In this document: positions 36,801 to 51,800 of the stretch, piece after piece
How the letters are laid out: each line of letters starts with the position of its first letter
Numbering within the stretch: the stretch's first letter is position 1
Source: Acanthaster planci
Lineage: Eukaryota; Echinodermata; Asteroidea; Valvatida; Acanthasteridae
Reading direction: 5' to 3'
DNA: 64,000 nucleotides
Assembly: GCF_001949145.1 (NCBI RefSeq)
Contig: NW_019091365.1
Span: 1-64,000, forward strand
Notes under the pieces: generated by a model
What the model saw: only the letters and a program-made list of their open reading frames with translations
Databases searched by the model: none
Told to the model about the DNA's origin: nothing
Position numbers and translations under genes: made by a program

Positions 36801-39800
36801 TGACTAAATTTTAAGTAAAATCTGCAGTGTCATTGCATTAACTGTAAATAATCACTGGTTTGCTAAGGTCATCTGATGGTTCACAGTTAAGAATGCTGTA
36901 AAAACAAAATATTTCACGTATGTGTCTATGGAGTTATTGTGTCTTTGACATGCACAATTGCAGATTTTGCCAAATGGTAGTGAATACTAAGAGTTAGTTT
37001 TTCAGGCCTTTCTTTTCAGGTTGGTTTTTGGAGTGTTTTCTTCTGTTTTTGTGTTCTTGCCTGTCCAGAGTTTTCCCTTTTCCTCTTTACTTCTTTGTGC
37101 TCAAAGCCTCAGCTATTTCTAAATGTGATATGATGTCAGCAAAACCAATTTTCATATTGTCTATTAACAATTAGTGTAAAATTCTATCATAAGGTTCATT
37201 TATTGAGAAAAAAAATTATTCCAAAACTTGTTTATAGTTTATAATACATGTATGTACTGACACAAAATGTCCCCCAAGGTTTTTGGAAAACTTGAACCCA
37301 CTCTTCCATTTTTATTTCGAATAAAAATAGACCTGATTTTGAAAAAAAAAATGAAAATTGATCAATCCTGTGAGCACTTGTGGTTCACCAAAAGTCCATT
37401 TCAAATCTGAGGTGTTCCTTACCTACTATGTACACTATCTCCCACTCCCATATTTTCTTGAATGCCATAGCAACACTACGCCAGGCCGATCACGCTCAGT
37501 GGTTCTCCAGCGGTAACTAGCTCTGAAACACATTGTTGTGTAGCTAACGTGCGAGCTTATTTTTGGTCTTCTTGGGCAATTTGTTTGTTTTTTGGGTTTT
37601 TTTGTCGACAGGAACTGGATCTTGAATTACTTTGTTAATTAGATCATCAAAATTAAAGTGTACGCACATGATAGTGTGTGTTAACATACAGTGGACATAT
37701 GCCATTAGCCCAATTGCACAGTATCTGTTTTTCATGGAGAAGCTTGATGATAACCAAATAATCCAAATTGCAGGTGCAAAAAATTACACATAAACTACAT
37801 GTACATGTATGAGCGCGTGCCACTTGTATGGTGTTCCTTTGTTCATGGTTTGACATTTTACATTGGACACATATTGGAATGTTGTTAATAAAATAATAAT
37901 AATATGTTTTTAAGGCATCTTATGTTAAAAACCCAAAGTGCCTCGCAAGAGCACTAAAACCTGGGTGATACGAATACATTAAATTAAAACAGCAGAAACC
38001 AAAACTAAGATTCACTTTAGAATGCAAGATAAAAGCAGAATTCAATATTACTTCATTTGGAGAGTTGAATTGGCAACAGGTGATGGATTTAAAAATTTTT
38101 TAAAAAAATTTCTAACTGAATGTGAATCACTTCTTGATAAACCACTCTCATGCTTAGATTTTTGGAAGCAGTTGGAATTTCATCCGCAGCTGAGAGTTTC
38201 CTTTCCCGGTTACAATCTCATTTCCAACACTAATCCAGACAGTATGAATGGGCGGGTTCGGAGATGATTCTGCAGGTCATAGAATACATGTAGCAAGTGC
38301 AGCCTGCTTGCACATCAAAGGCAGTCTGTTGGCACACACCCATGCATTTTTGAATAAATGACCCTCATTCTGGTGGAGTGTTCATGTATAGTACAGTATA
38401 GCCGCCCAATATTTGGGAAACTAATTTCCAAAACTTTATTAAAAACTAATTGAGTGCATGAGGAGTTCTTCAATTTGTCTAACATTTTTCGATCCAACCA
38501 AATAAGAGAAAATCTATACGCGTTCCACTTTTTCAACCGGTTCATCCGCTGAACTACATAACAAGCGGTCCCTTCTGAAGCCAGTGACAAGTGAGGACCA
38601 ATTAGTAGGAAGGACCTAATAGATAGATTTCCTGTGTTTTATAAACCGTCCTCTCAGATGAATCCTTACCGCCCCAATCTCCCCTGCCAAAAACTCCTTG
38701 ATTAATCCCCACTTGGGAATTAATAGTCTACCATTGTTTTTTTTTTTTTTCAGGGGGATCTCTTTTTTGCGTCGCCGCCACATCAAAAACGCATTACCGC
38801 GGGGCAGACGTGCGTGAGTGGCAGCTGGCGTGACTGGCGCCTGCACATCCGCAGGCACGGTCGCGGTCGCAGTCCGTGCCGCTCACGCCACAGTCCAGTC
38901 TTTTTTCAAGGACCTGCCCGCCGGTGGTTGCCCGCCGGGCTCGCTAGGTACACATTACCATTTATCACAGATTTGTACTAATTGTTGGCGGGGGACCATG
39001 ATTTTGGCTGTGTATACCACTCTCCGCTGGGGGACCAAGGCTTACCGTCTCGGGGAGCGATTTATCAACTTCTCAAGCAGTCTCTGGTAGAGGAAAGATT
39101 CCTCATTTTGATTACTCTCCATCCCGTAATCAATCATAAACATACATTACCTTCAACCTGAGACCTGAATCCACACAAACTTCAACAAACAACATGTCCT
39201 CAAGTGGTGCGTGACCCATTTATTCCTTGTTTTTTCGTTGTGTCTCACCAAATCTTGATAACCGTCTTGGGGAGGCCCTACAGAGGCAATATTAGAAACA
39301 GTTGTCGCAAAATACGCAAAATAGAGTGAAGCACCCTTCTTGCTCGCATATTCCCCTATCTTCACGTTTCATCAGCTTATTACACAAATTTCTTGCGTGA
39401 GGAGTACCGCAGCCCTTGATCCGAAAACCCACTAACATACTTTAGCCTGTGCGTACCGTTTGTTAACGGCATGAGCAGAAATTGTTGAGGAGATGATTAA
39501 GTCTGTCGATGCCGTTGTTGTCCTTATCCTTGAGCATTGCATTGGATCCCAGCAATAAGCTGAGCTTGCAAGCAGTTTTGTCAGGGTGTGAGATATTGCA
39601 ACTGGGAAAGCATCCCCCAGCCCCCCCCTTCCCCCTCCCATCTTTTCCCCCAGACAACCAGTTTCCATTTGTACATGTACATACTGTATGCATTCAAAAC
39701 CAGGATGGAAGGGAGAAGCATAATGTTTAGTTTGGGTTTATGCTGTTTATCTTGACTTAACTGGGAAGATAGAACTAGAGGTCATTCTCAAAATATAGTC

Positions 39801-42800
39801 ATACGGCAGAAATGCAGATATGAAGCTTTTAGGTTTTTCAGCCTACAGATCATCACCTTACAGTTATGGAACAACCATACCAAGAAAAGTCTGTCGTTTT
39901 CTTTAATCTTTGAATATGTTACACTTAAGCAGGGGGATACTGCCCAGCTAACAAACTAAAGTGTCAGCTGACTAACCCTATAACACGAGTCAAGGTAAAA
40001 GTACATGTAGTTATTGGTAAGAATGCCAAATACATGTACATTGTACATGTTATCAGTAGAGGTTGATCAAAGACAACCAACGTAGTTGATAGTGCACCAT
40101 CACACACTTGCACCAAAGAGGCAACTTTTCAAGTGTAGGGTCGACTTCAAGGATACTTTTGTATTCTTCCTGCTGTGAATCATTCATTCTTAATGTGACA
40201 TTGCCAAGGACAGATGCAGAATCCAACTTTTTTGGGGGGGAAGGGAGGACAATTGTCAGGTGGAGGGGGACCATACACTTCAAGTATTTCCATTTCTGTT
40301 CGAGGGGTTTGGCTGAAGTTTTGAGATATTGAGTTTTGAGATATATACTGGAATTTGCTTCAATGGAAATATGCTTTTGGCAGGAAGAAAAGTCCTCCCC
40401 AAAGTTTTTTTTCCTTACAAAACAATTTGCTCCTGAGAGGGTGGACATGGCCTCTGTTGTCTCCCTCCCCTCCGGATTTGCCAGTGGGCATCATCACAGA
40501 ACTGGTAAATTCTATCTTATATTATGCTTGTCCCATGATATGTCTGTCAGTACATCAATGTTAACTGTTTTCCATACATGTAACTCTTAGCAAAATTGGC
40601 TTTTTTATTGTCACCCATTGATTGCACACTTCATTAGGAATTATTCCTAGTGTGTGTACTTCAAAATGAGTTTTCCGCCCACAAACTCTGGAATGTTTTG
40701 CATTTTAAAACACTGTTGTGAGAGTGTGATAAATTGCAGTCACTGCTCTTGAGAGAATCGTAACCTGACTGTACCGTACACAAATTGCGGTAGCAAAAAA
40801 TGCAAATTACAGGACTGCTGCTTGATCAAGAGTAGGGAGGGTGTTGATTGCAGGCTGCGTTTTGATTACATACATATACACATGTATTTGTACATGTACT
40901 ACATGTACAGGGGACATCCTGTGTAGGAAGTCTTCCAGCTTGTCCCTGGGAACAGATGCAGTGTGCATTAGACTTTCTACATTTTGTCTACCTTTTTTGC
41001 CAGTGAAAATGGGGTTGGTCTAGCTGGGTGACCTGCCAGAGGTAACGTAGCCGGTAGGCTTGGCAACAATTTAAATTTTAGATTAAAGCATGGGTGGTTC
41101 GGTCCTGGAAATGTTTGATCGATGGGTTTGACATGTTAGAAGTAAGAAGTATTACTGTTGAGTATCTTCTGAGTCCGACAACAAATACACCAATCTGGCA
41201 ACAAGGAATGGAGGCATTATTACAATGGCACCCTGCTCATGTTCAGGTGATACAGGAGCCATTCCTGTCCGACCAATGGAGTGTCGTGGCTTGCCAAGGT
41301 GCACGTTTGAGTTTGAGAATGCGTGCGTGAGAGTTTGAGCCACCGCAGTAAATCCGTCACTGCACATGAGCCTGCTTGCTGAAAATAAGATGGAGTGCCG
41401 TACCTGCAGTAGAATGAACTCCCAACAAAGATGGTGAAAGGACTTGCAGGAAGATAGTGCCATCCGAGTCCTTCGGCTTTTGATGGCAGGATTCCGATTT
41501 CGTGGACAAAAATTTCCAAATACTTGTACTGGTATTTACATGTAAGAAAGACTTGGACTAAAGTCTGATTTTTATTTAGCCCCAAATTATTGCATTTCTT
41601 GCATGTAGGTCATTTGTGTGTTTAAACACTTTATACGGGTTTTCCTAATCATTGAGCTTCAGATACACTACATGTACACGTACATGTACTTGTACCAGAT
41701 ATTGCGATTCGACATTACTGTATAGTTTGTGTTTATAATGTTGGTACCAGACAGGTGTGAAAAGACCAGTGTGGGAAATGTATGCACCTTCATTTGCCTT
41801 TAGAAGGCTGTGTGAACCAGAAGGCTGGAGAAGATATTTTTCCCGTAACTTTGTTCACATTGGTGACAACGCTGGTGATGGCACTGGCTGTATGCGTTGA
41901 TGATTCCATCGGCGATGGCATCATTGATGATGACAGTGGTAAAATTTGGCTATGACATTGGTGCTTAAGCGTGATTCGAATGAGTACATCTACATGTACG
42001 TGTACATCACAACAACACATGTTGATATTCTTGGGGACTTTAAAAAAGATCCTGACCACAAGATTACAAGGATTCTTGATCGGTCTCAAGTTGTTTGGTG
42101 ACTGGTTACAATACATGCAGTTGGTTGATTACATGTATTTGATCAGGGCATGGCTGAAGTGTTACAGTATCAACAGAAAATGCTCACTAGATTCCCTCTG
42201 AACCATGTCAGAGCAAAACTCATTAAAAAGTGAAATTGTTTGCTGTTGGTTTTTGAGTAGCTCTCGTCACATTAAGCATGCAATCTGAAGACAACCCCCC
42301 CCAAAGGAAGACAACCCCAAGTGTTCATCTGCCTTTTTGCCTGGAGTCTTAACAGCCAGCTGGTAATGGCAATCCACTTGTTTCTCCCCCCCACCACCAC
42401 AGTAAAACACACCCCTCTAAATAATCTGGCGCCAGTCTGGCTGTAGCATCCCACTCAAAAGCCCGCCCTGAAAAAGTTCATCTCATATCCCTTTTCAGAA
42501 GAAAAAAAAAGGAATAGAAATACAGAGGAATAAAAAAAAGAGCTCAAACACACAGCAAAGTATCTTCACCCTCGCTATCTTAGCGGGCTCTGGCTGTACG
42601 GTGGGTCAATAATTACTCTCCATGATAAATGACTGGGACCCCTGCGCTAATTTGCCCGTGCGCACAGCAAGCACACAATCTCCTGTTGGGGCCTGTGTGT
42701 GGCCCATTGATTCTGGCTAGTTAGTTGTTAACTATTCACAATTGTTCTCCCGTCCTTGTGCAGTTTTTCCGTGCTCTTTTTCTATAAATATAATCTTTTT

Positions 42801-45800
42801 TATTTTCTTTTTGCTATTGTAGATAACGTCATCATGCATGTCCACTTGAGATAGAACATTTTTAGAAAAGCAAGTGCCTGTGTGCCTGTTGTGTGTTTCT
42901 GCTGGTATTGTACATTTTTGCGAGTAAATTAAGGCTTCCAGTGGATAGTTCGGGTAAAAATCACATTTTACACAGATTCAAGACCTTTTCAGAGTAGTCT
43001 CTTTTTTTTCTTGGTTTTCACATTAACCCTAACAGCCCCGAATCCTCCAATTTTAATATGATTTTGCACAGAACCCTGGAGTTAGGGTTAAGGCTTGTGT
43101 ATCTAAATTATTTTTGTCACATGTAAAAAGGTGATGGTACCGCGGTAAGTTAGCAGAATGGCTGGTGCAGACTGGAAAGGTTAAGCTGCTTGGTAGTTCA
43201 TGCCTGGTCTGTACTCAGGAGAGAAGTCCCAAAATAAGTTGGAAAGGGTTGCAATCTTGAAAATGATGATAGGGGAACTTCAAAAGGGGCCATTAGTGTC
43301 ATTTGAATTAAAAGAGGGACCCATTCAAGGCAACCAAACTTTCCACTGCTACGTGTGGAATTAAACATACAGTACATGGAAATGCAAGTAAGTGCCAGTT
43401 AATCTTGTTTGACAGTACCCAGAATGCCACGGACAAAATCATGAACATTCAACAGACACTCTGTCTGTTATTACCATGACAAAAGGATAGGCACGGAAAG
43501 GATTTCATGAAATGCTTGTTTTGGCCCCTTATTCAACATGCAGCTACATGTACAAATGTAAGTGTTATTGGTTTAAAATAACAACAACAAAAGAGATTTG
43601 GCAATACATGTGTTTGTTTCATATGAAATGAAAAACACCAAGTGTACCAGTTGCTTGGATTGATAAGTCCATTTGACCTTTTTGCATCACATTCAAACTA
43701 CAGAAACACTTTTCCTAAACCTAAAAAAAGAGATGTCAGTTCATTAAAACAGGGCACATCTACATGTACATGTACGTGTTTGTCAGGAAACAGGAAGCAA
43801 ATAGGTTGTTTTTATTTTCTTTTATTTTGCTTGACCATGAATCATGCTGTCCAGTGAATGTCTTTATAATGAGGTCTCTCTCACCAAACCAAAAACAGGA
43901 GGCAAGAGTGTGAGGGGTTGGCCAAGTTCTATTGGCCGTTTGAACTACACAAGTCATTCTTTCAACAGCTGCCAAGATTTACTACCTACACGTAGTCTTG
44001 GGAAATTGAGCTGCCCCCTTGTAAGGGACAAGAACACACTTAATGTGAATGGCTGAAGATCTTGAGGTGAAACCTGAAGTGATACTACATACATGTACAC
44101 ATGCAAATCTGTGATTCGCATCCCTGAAGAGGCTTGAAGCCACAAGGCTCACAACACATGTACTCGTTGTTAGTGGTTGCCACAAGTTGACAAATCGTTG
44201 CAGATGAGACATCAATATGAGTGCCTCCCACTCTGTGTGACAACAGAATTTTGGAGAGGTGTGTCATCCAGCATGTTTGGAACTTTGGATACATGATTTA
44301 ATCCCAAGATTTATACATGTAGTTTCTTCTTCAGAGAGCATTGACTATTTTTATTTTCTCCAGAGTTTCTCAGTATTTCAAAACAATTCACCACAGTACC
44401 AACTCTTTTTTGTTTTGGCTGTTTTCAATTGATGGATAATGGAGGAAATTTAAGTCACGGGTGTCTGTGGTTGCCGTATAACCAGGAGCTTGTTCTGTAC
44501 GCTTTAAGGGACTTTGTCGTCTGTTTGGAAAACTGTGCGACTTTGATCCCAATCAGGTTTTCAGCACTAGAATTTTGACCAATGTTCCAAAGGATCAGCC
44601 GGTCAGAGTCTGTGTTTTGACTGACCAGTTCGTCAACAGTTGTAAACATTTTAAGTGGGACGGACCGTGTAGTCCCTCGGCACGGCTTGGGACATTGCCC
44701 CAGTCCAAAATGCAACCGTCAGCCATCAGCCAGCAATTTGGATGTACACAGAGAGAGGTTGATAGACTGCCAGCAGATTGTTTCACTGGTATGAACGTTG
44801 ATACCTTTCTGTGAAGTGCTCATGCAGAGGGAAATGATCAAGGAATCCTGTAGTCTGTATGCAGCATAATGCATCTCATGTATTTACAGCTATGGTAACG
44901 CTTGCAATGCAGGAACGAGACAGGAACACTACATGTACTTATACAGTATACATGCATGCATGTAGATATACATGTATGCTACAGCTTTTTACAGTGACGA
45001 CAACATTTTCCCTTAACATTCTCCCTAGACCAAGCATGCCTGTCACAGGACTCCTTCCTCAAGATACTGTGTGTCCTCTTGAGGGCCAGAATGAATCCAA
45101 ATGGTTGTTGGTTCCTGTCCTTTTAATCAGAATGCAACATGTACACAGCAGTTGCTTGTATCTGTACACAGCCAGTTTTCATCAGAAGGCCACTTGCCAC
45201 ATTGGCATTCAAACTCGCCCGCATATGACCATCATACGTGACCATACATGTACATTAACATGTGACTACTGTAATTACAATTATTACATATATGCCACAA
45301 TGTTGTGCCAATACTTACACATAATGCAGAGTGTGTGTGACCACTTTTCGACTGAACTTGCCAAAAGAGCCTGATACATGTATATGTACATCTGTGGGGG
45401 AGACAAACACACATTGTCTTGGCACTACATAAAGTGTAGATCCCCTGCCAAAGTGATCAGATGGTTAACACTGCGTATCACCTCCGAGGACATTCTGTTG
45501 TGCTGCCCCGATTGAATGAAACAGAATGAAATAGTCCACAGAAGAAAGAGTGCCAGTCAAGTCATCTTTTCAGTTTTCACTTTTTTAGACATTGTTTATG
45601 CCTACGGGTACATGTATACTGCCAGGCCTGTACTAAAACTGCCCTTTAGACGGCAGAAGGAATCCCCTCATTTAATAATTACACCATCTGTCAGTTAATT
45701 ATGGACTGTTAGGATTAAAAGGGCATAGTCTATGTTGTGGTGGGTTTTCATTTACATGAGTTTTGGTGCCCAGCGATAAAAGGTGTTACTTTGCCCCCAT

Positions 45801-48800
45801 GTCCGGACTGTTAAAACCTGGCCATATAATTATATATACATATAATATGAGGAGTAAAAGTGTTGATTTACTCTACAGTGATTAAATGGTCTGTTTGGGT
45901 GTTATGACTGGGGTCCATTCCAAATATTATGCTTGTTAGGGACTAGATTCATTGACAGAGAGATTTGACTTTGCCCCTTGCTCAGACCAGGGGGGGTAGA
46001 CATTGTGATGTCATTGTCCGTGGTTCAGTGGACAGTTAATAATGATTGTGGAAGTACATGTGCATTGGTCAGTCGGTAGCATTGTAGACCATGATTTGGG
46101 GCCATGTCCGAATGATTGATCGCGGCTTGACTGGAGATCGGTCGTTACAGGATGTTTGTGACTAGGGTCTAAGTCCAGCCACTAACCGCTTGTTGTGTCC
46201 CCACATCAGTGTACATGTATTTCAAAGTAAATTAAGATTGGATTATCTCCAGTGTCCGTGATCAAAAAACTTGATGTAACCAGTGGATTAAGAATAATGC
46301 GGAGAATTTTATTTTACTCGTACCTCAAACTTCATCTTGACTGTGCCATGCCTGAAAATGCATCTACTGTATGAAGGAAACAAAATAGATAAAATATGCT
46401 TTTCCTGATGACCAGACATTTAATTGTCAGAAGTCGTCATTCAAATGCATGTACATGTAGATTAGTCTATGCCAAGGTTTTTTTTTTCATGCCAGTGGTG
46501 AAATGCTCTATGATCATCTGTGAGATACCCAACTCTATTCTAGTCATTTTTGTTCACAAAAAGTTTCTGTTTAAACTCACTCTCTTGGGTTTTGACATCC
46601 AGCCCTGCCCTTTCAAGACAAACTTACATGTACGTGGGTAATTCCCTGTTACATTGGACCTTTGTTATTTGACATGGAATGGATTTCAAACTATTACTAT
46701 TTGTTTGGCAGGTAATTTGCATTAATTAATCACTCTGGGAAATTAGAAAATGTGTTTAGAACTTACAAAATCATATGTCAGATGTGACAGGGACACAGAA
46801 AAATGGATCCCTAATTTCTGGAGTTACCGTACCTATATACATGTACATGTAGCTCCACCCTTATTAGAGAATTTCCAAGCATACTGTACATGTGTAAGTG
46901 GCTTTGGAGTTGGAGTTCATAATAGTCATCAGAAAGAAAAGAGTAAGGTAATTTCAAAGTTTGGAGAAAAAAGCACTGTCTTTAGCATAGTTTGTTACCA
47001 TTGACATGTACCTGTAGGATGATCAGCCTTTCATGATCGATGTAGGCCTATGCATAGAGCTTTTTACGAGCGCAAGTGGAACACAGAATAATGTTACGCG
47101 TCTGTGTCCCGTGTACCACAAGGTCGAGGTTCGAAAATACTAATGACCACTTATATTACTCACAATTGAGTACATGTACATATATGTATGTGCTTGTAAA
47201 AGTAAGTGTAATTATCATACCAAGTCCAAAACCAAGTTACATGTATTTGCATTCGGTTCTGCTGTACAATTTATATATGAAAACTGAGCAACAGGGAAGC
47301 CAAAACCATTTTTTGCAGTTTTCATGCAAACATGAGGATTTGCTACATGTAGCATGCACTGCGGTGGGGAAGTCTGGGATTGTCTCTGCGGTATCAATTA
47401 TCAATGCATACATGTAATTCATACTGAATACAGCATACTAGTAGTCTCAGTGTTTGCCTACAATCAGTGAAGTATTAAACACACTGATGTCACGCTTGGT
47501 GTGATGGCGATGAACACCTTGTTTGCGGCTTCTGACACCTCCCGACTTGTCGGAACTTGTTCTCTCACCAGCACCATGCTTCCACATTCTAACACCGTGT
47601 GTGAGTTTCTGGCCAGCCCCGCAACACCTGGCCATGCAGTTGAAATGAGTTCTGTCACAGTACGCCATGTTTCCACAAAGGGAGTGTGTTCACACTTTGG
47701 CACAAAAAAGCGATTGAGTGCTGTGGTGTTGGAAACCGTTTGGACTGTATCTCCCTACCAGCTTGAACTCTGATCGAATAGGGTGCACATTCCTCGCAGG
47801 GAGGAAATCCGTGCGTATGCGCTACTGGTGTTACTTGTCAAAAAGCCACTGTCGTGTGTAATGACTTTTTTTTTCTCCCCATGGTTCCCAGCTGGGTTTT
47901 GCACTTTGAAATTTGTCCAGTTCTAGTCCTCAACAAGTTGGAGCACAATACAGCACAAACAGGGGGTTTTTGTGTGTCACCTGAAAAACTGTCCAATTTT
48001 TGGACTTTTGCACTTTTGGTACTTGACAGTTTCATACAAAATGCGGAGGAGAAAAGGTAACACTGTGTGGTCTGTTTGTGTGCTGTTCTCAGAACTGCAC
48101 TGAAGTGTTGTCAAATTTTTCTCTTTGATTTCTGTTCTTTATATTTGCCCTTGAAGGTGGTAAAGTGTTTGTATTATTTGTTTTCGAGAAAATAAGAAAA
48201 TTGTGGGCAGGAAAAGAAACATTTTAGCATTATAGGCAGCAGTTTCCCATCCTTACATTGTTGGGGGGGGCAAAAGTTTGGGCATTGCATGCCTCAAAAT
48301 AAAAATTAACAGACAAGATAAACTCGTCTCAGATTACATACAGCATTGCAAAATGCGGCTGAGTGCTGTGCATATTTGACCAGAATTTTTTCCATTTTTT
48401 TCCTACTTCTTTTTTGTTCCCAGTGACAAACAAAATCACCTGATGACGGTTAGGGATGCTGTTCTTATCTGGCGGCCTGATCTGGGGACCCATTTGGCTC
48501 TGTTTTTCTATTTTTTTTATGGGGAGACCTGTCAGCCTTGGAGTTCTAAATGGCCCTCTTGTGTCACCCAGTTCAGGCCTCCCCAAGCCTGGCATGGTTA
48601 CTTTTGGTTTGGTGTGCAAACAAGTCCTCTCCCAGTGCAAATGAAGCAAGGCAGCAAACAAACAAACAGGGTACAATGGAAGTGGGAGGTGCAGGAGGCC
48701 CAGGGAAAGCCTTATCATTGGGCTGACTTATCTACCTTAAGTTACTTGTTTGTGCTTCAGGGGCAATTCAGTTCCCCTGTTCTTATCTGGTGCTTGGTCT

Positions 48801-51800
48801 TATCCGGTTTTTAACAAAACTTCAGATTATACCTGCCCAGCCTGCACTCACATCCACCCTTATCGTTCTGAGGGGTGTCGCCCAGTGTACGTGTACATGT
48901 ATGCCATTTTCAGAATAGATTTTTGCAATTTTAGCAATGACGCTTTGCCTGTTTGTAGCTCAGTATCATGTAGTCCAAATGTTTCTCTGTTGTAACTTTT
49001 TGTGTAAATTTGCATGTACTTTGTAGATCTTTCAATTTTTTAACGCATATGGAATGATCCATAACTGATATTTTTCAAACATTTAAACTCACTGAGCAAT
49101 GACAATTAGACAGCATGATTCTTCCAAACATTCATGTACATGTAGGCATTCTGTGCATGATACACTTCAAGTACTGTACATGTAGGTACATGGCATGTAA
49201 GATTCTGACAACATTGCCGTATTTTGTACATTTGAATGTCAAAACACTGAGTGATAGGCATGTAGTTTCTTCAAATATCATCTGCAAGGCTGACGCGTTT
49301 GACAGAAACAACCGTGGTCAGAGCAGCAAGATAAAATGGCGTGTGCTATCTCCTATGTTCACAACAGCTGTCGCTTTCTGTGGTTGAACGTCATAAAATA
49401 ATGAATATTCCTTGGTTAGGGCAGCAATTATTGCAAGAAGCGATTAAAAATTAATTGCCATATGTAGGGAGGAAATTGATAAACTCAGTGTATTCTTCCC
49501 ATAGCAATATGCTTGAAGGAGTAATTTTTCAGCCATTTTTCTTTAAAGAAAATGTGTACATGTACATGTACGTCTGAAGAAAGACACGCACCGTCGTAAT
49601 TGACAAACAGTGTACTGTATACGCTGTACCTATTTGCCTTGAGGAAAGTTGATAAAAATATTAGTTATGCTATTTTTAAAACTGATTGTGGAGCCTGTTT
49701 CAGACTAAATTTCAATTGTGTGCTCCCTGTAGTGTTTTCAATTCTGTCTTGGCCTTCATTTGAAAATCAATTTTCTTAAAGTTGAACAGTCAGGAAGACG
49801 AGATTTATACATGCCAAACACGCTGCAATTCTTGCGACTGAAGACAAGTAATTACAGTGTTTGTTAAGAAGGAAGAAAATTTCAGTTCTTACATGCAGAG
49901 GTACTAGTTACCATATCAAATGAGAGGTACAGGGTATGTAAGAAATATTAATCTAGGACGTAGAAATTTTGAATCGGGCATTGTCTGTATACATGTACAT
50001 GTGATTGCATCATAAATAATGGTTAATCAGCATTCTATCAAAGAGTTGATTAAGAGAAGGTTTGTGGTTACACCATGTGACATCAGTCTCTTCGATAATA
50101 GTGGTGGTACTGAGAAGAACTGGTGAGTGTATTTCTCGACATTTAGACCAGAATGCTTTGGTTGTCCTCAGGAGAGGGTTGTTGATGTGACCTTTACAGT
50201 GGAACATGTTCAGTGCAGTTTCCCACTCTTGAGTGTAAGAAAACTTTTTGGCATACATGTACATGTATCTGTTTGCTTACTCTCACTGAAAAACTTGGCC
50301 AAACTTTAAAATGTAAAAATTCCAGTGCTTTTCCTGACAAATATTAGGCTCTTGCTGTGATGTCGTTATGGAAGAAACTCTTGGAGGAGGGGGAGTTCTG
50401 TTGACAATCTGCTCGTTGGAGATATTTGCGAAAAAGCCCGGCTAACCAGCCCACTGCTGTGAACTGAAACATCAGTGAAGTACCAATTACACCAAAAATT
50501 GTAGCAAACTATCAAAACTTCCGGCAAATGTTAGTACACCCATACATGTGCATGTAGGTGTGAAATGGTGTGCTACTGGTGTATAGGTTGTGTTGAAAGG
50601 GGCAATACATGTTAAAAACATATCATTTGGGACAATACAATGGCACATTCAAACTACATGTGTGTCGTCATGAACAAATACTAGTAAGTCATTCCAAAGA
50701 ATCTTTCTTTATTTATACGTAACTTATTTATATGTACATGTACATACCAAAATTGTATTCAGAATACACCCTGTATATGTAGGCTGGATATTTACTCAGC
50801 TTAGATACTGTACGTACGTACGTATGTACGTTGCCCGGACCCAGTGTGCACAGTCATGGGATATACTGTTAAACGTAATAAACCCCCTCTCCCTCCCCCA
50901 AAAACTCATCATTGAAATAAGATCATATGTATATTTATCACCTCCTGTGCTGTCATATCTTTAACACGCCCTCTTCTCCTTTCAACTCGGATCTCCACAT
51001 CAGTGAATCATTAGGTAGTTTATTTACCCTGTGAATGAGACAGTCTTGGCTGTAAGAAGAATGTTAACCCCTAACCACACAAAACTACTGTTCATCAAAA
51101 TTTGCCAAAGACTTTCTTTTTTCCTTCTTTTTTTTTTATTTTGACTCTTTTCATATTTTCATAATTCACATTTACTCAAAACCACCCTTTGTTCGGGGTC
51201 CGAAGTAACCTCCAATGCAAGCATTTTTAGACACCTGACTCATCATGCTAATATGTAATTCACAGCGAAAAGGCACCCCTTCAACCCCATAGTTTGCCCA
51301 ACACCGGTAAACTGGTTTGTCCTCCCTAAGTGATGAGCCTTCTCTACTCTTCAAAAAGCCCTGGTGAAATGTCTATATGTACAGAGTGCTTCGCCAACAG
51401 GCCTCAGTGAAAGAGGCTGTAAACTGTCGAGGTCAGGTCAGTCCTGTGGGCAAACACTTAGACTCTGCCTGCACGCACGGTGCCATAAATGAAAATGGCC
51501 GAATTGGGGAGGAGTTCTCCAAAATGGCACCGTGCTGATTGTATTTCTCCTGAAAGTTAATGTTGTCTCAGTTTTTATCAAGTTGTTATTTTGTCAATCA
51601 GTTAATTATCCCTATCTGACTGGCACGTGCACCGATTATGATCACGTCACAGACCTGTAAGTATGAGAACAGTTACCAGCTTTCCCCACAATTCCAATTT
51701 TATGCGTAATAATTTCCCACGTGTGCGTACATCGGAGGTGAAAACAAAATGGCTTTTTCTCTAGAATATCTTTAACATAAATCAATTTTGTGTACCTCTT

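Noticed and set aside
44859-45374. 171-codon plus-strand open frame in intron 1
   Set aside because: It runs through TACATGTA tracts that translate into Tyr/Met/Cys/His-rich strings and shows no recognisable family.
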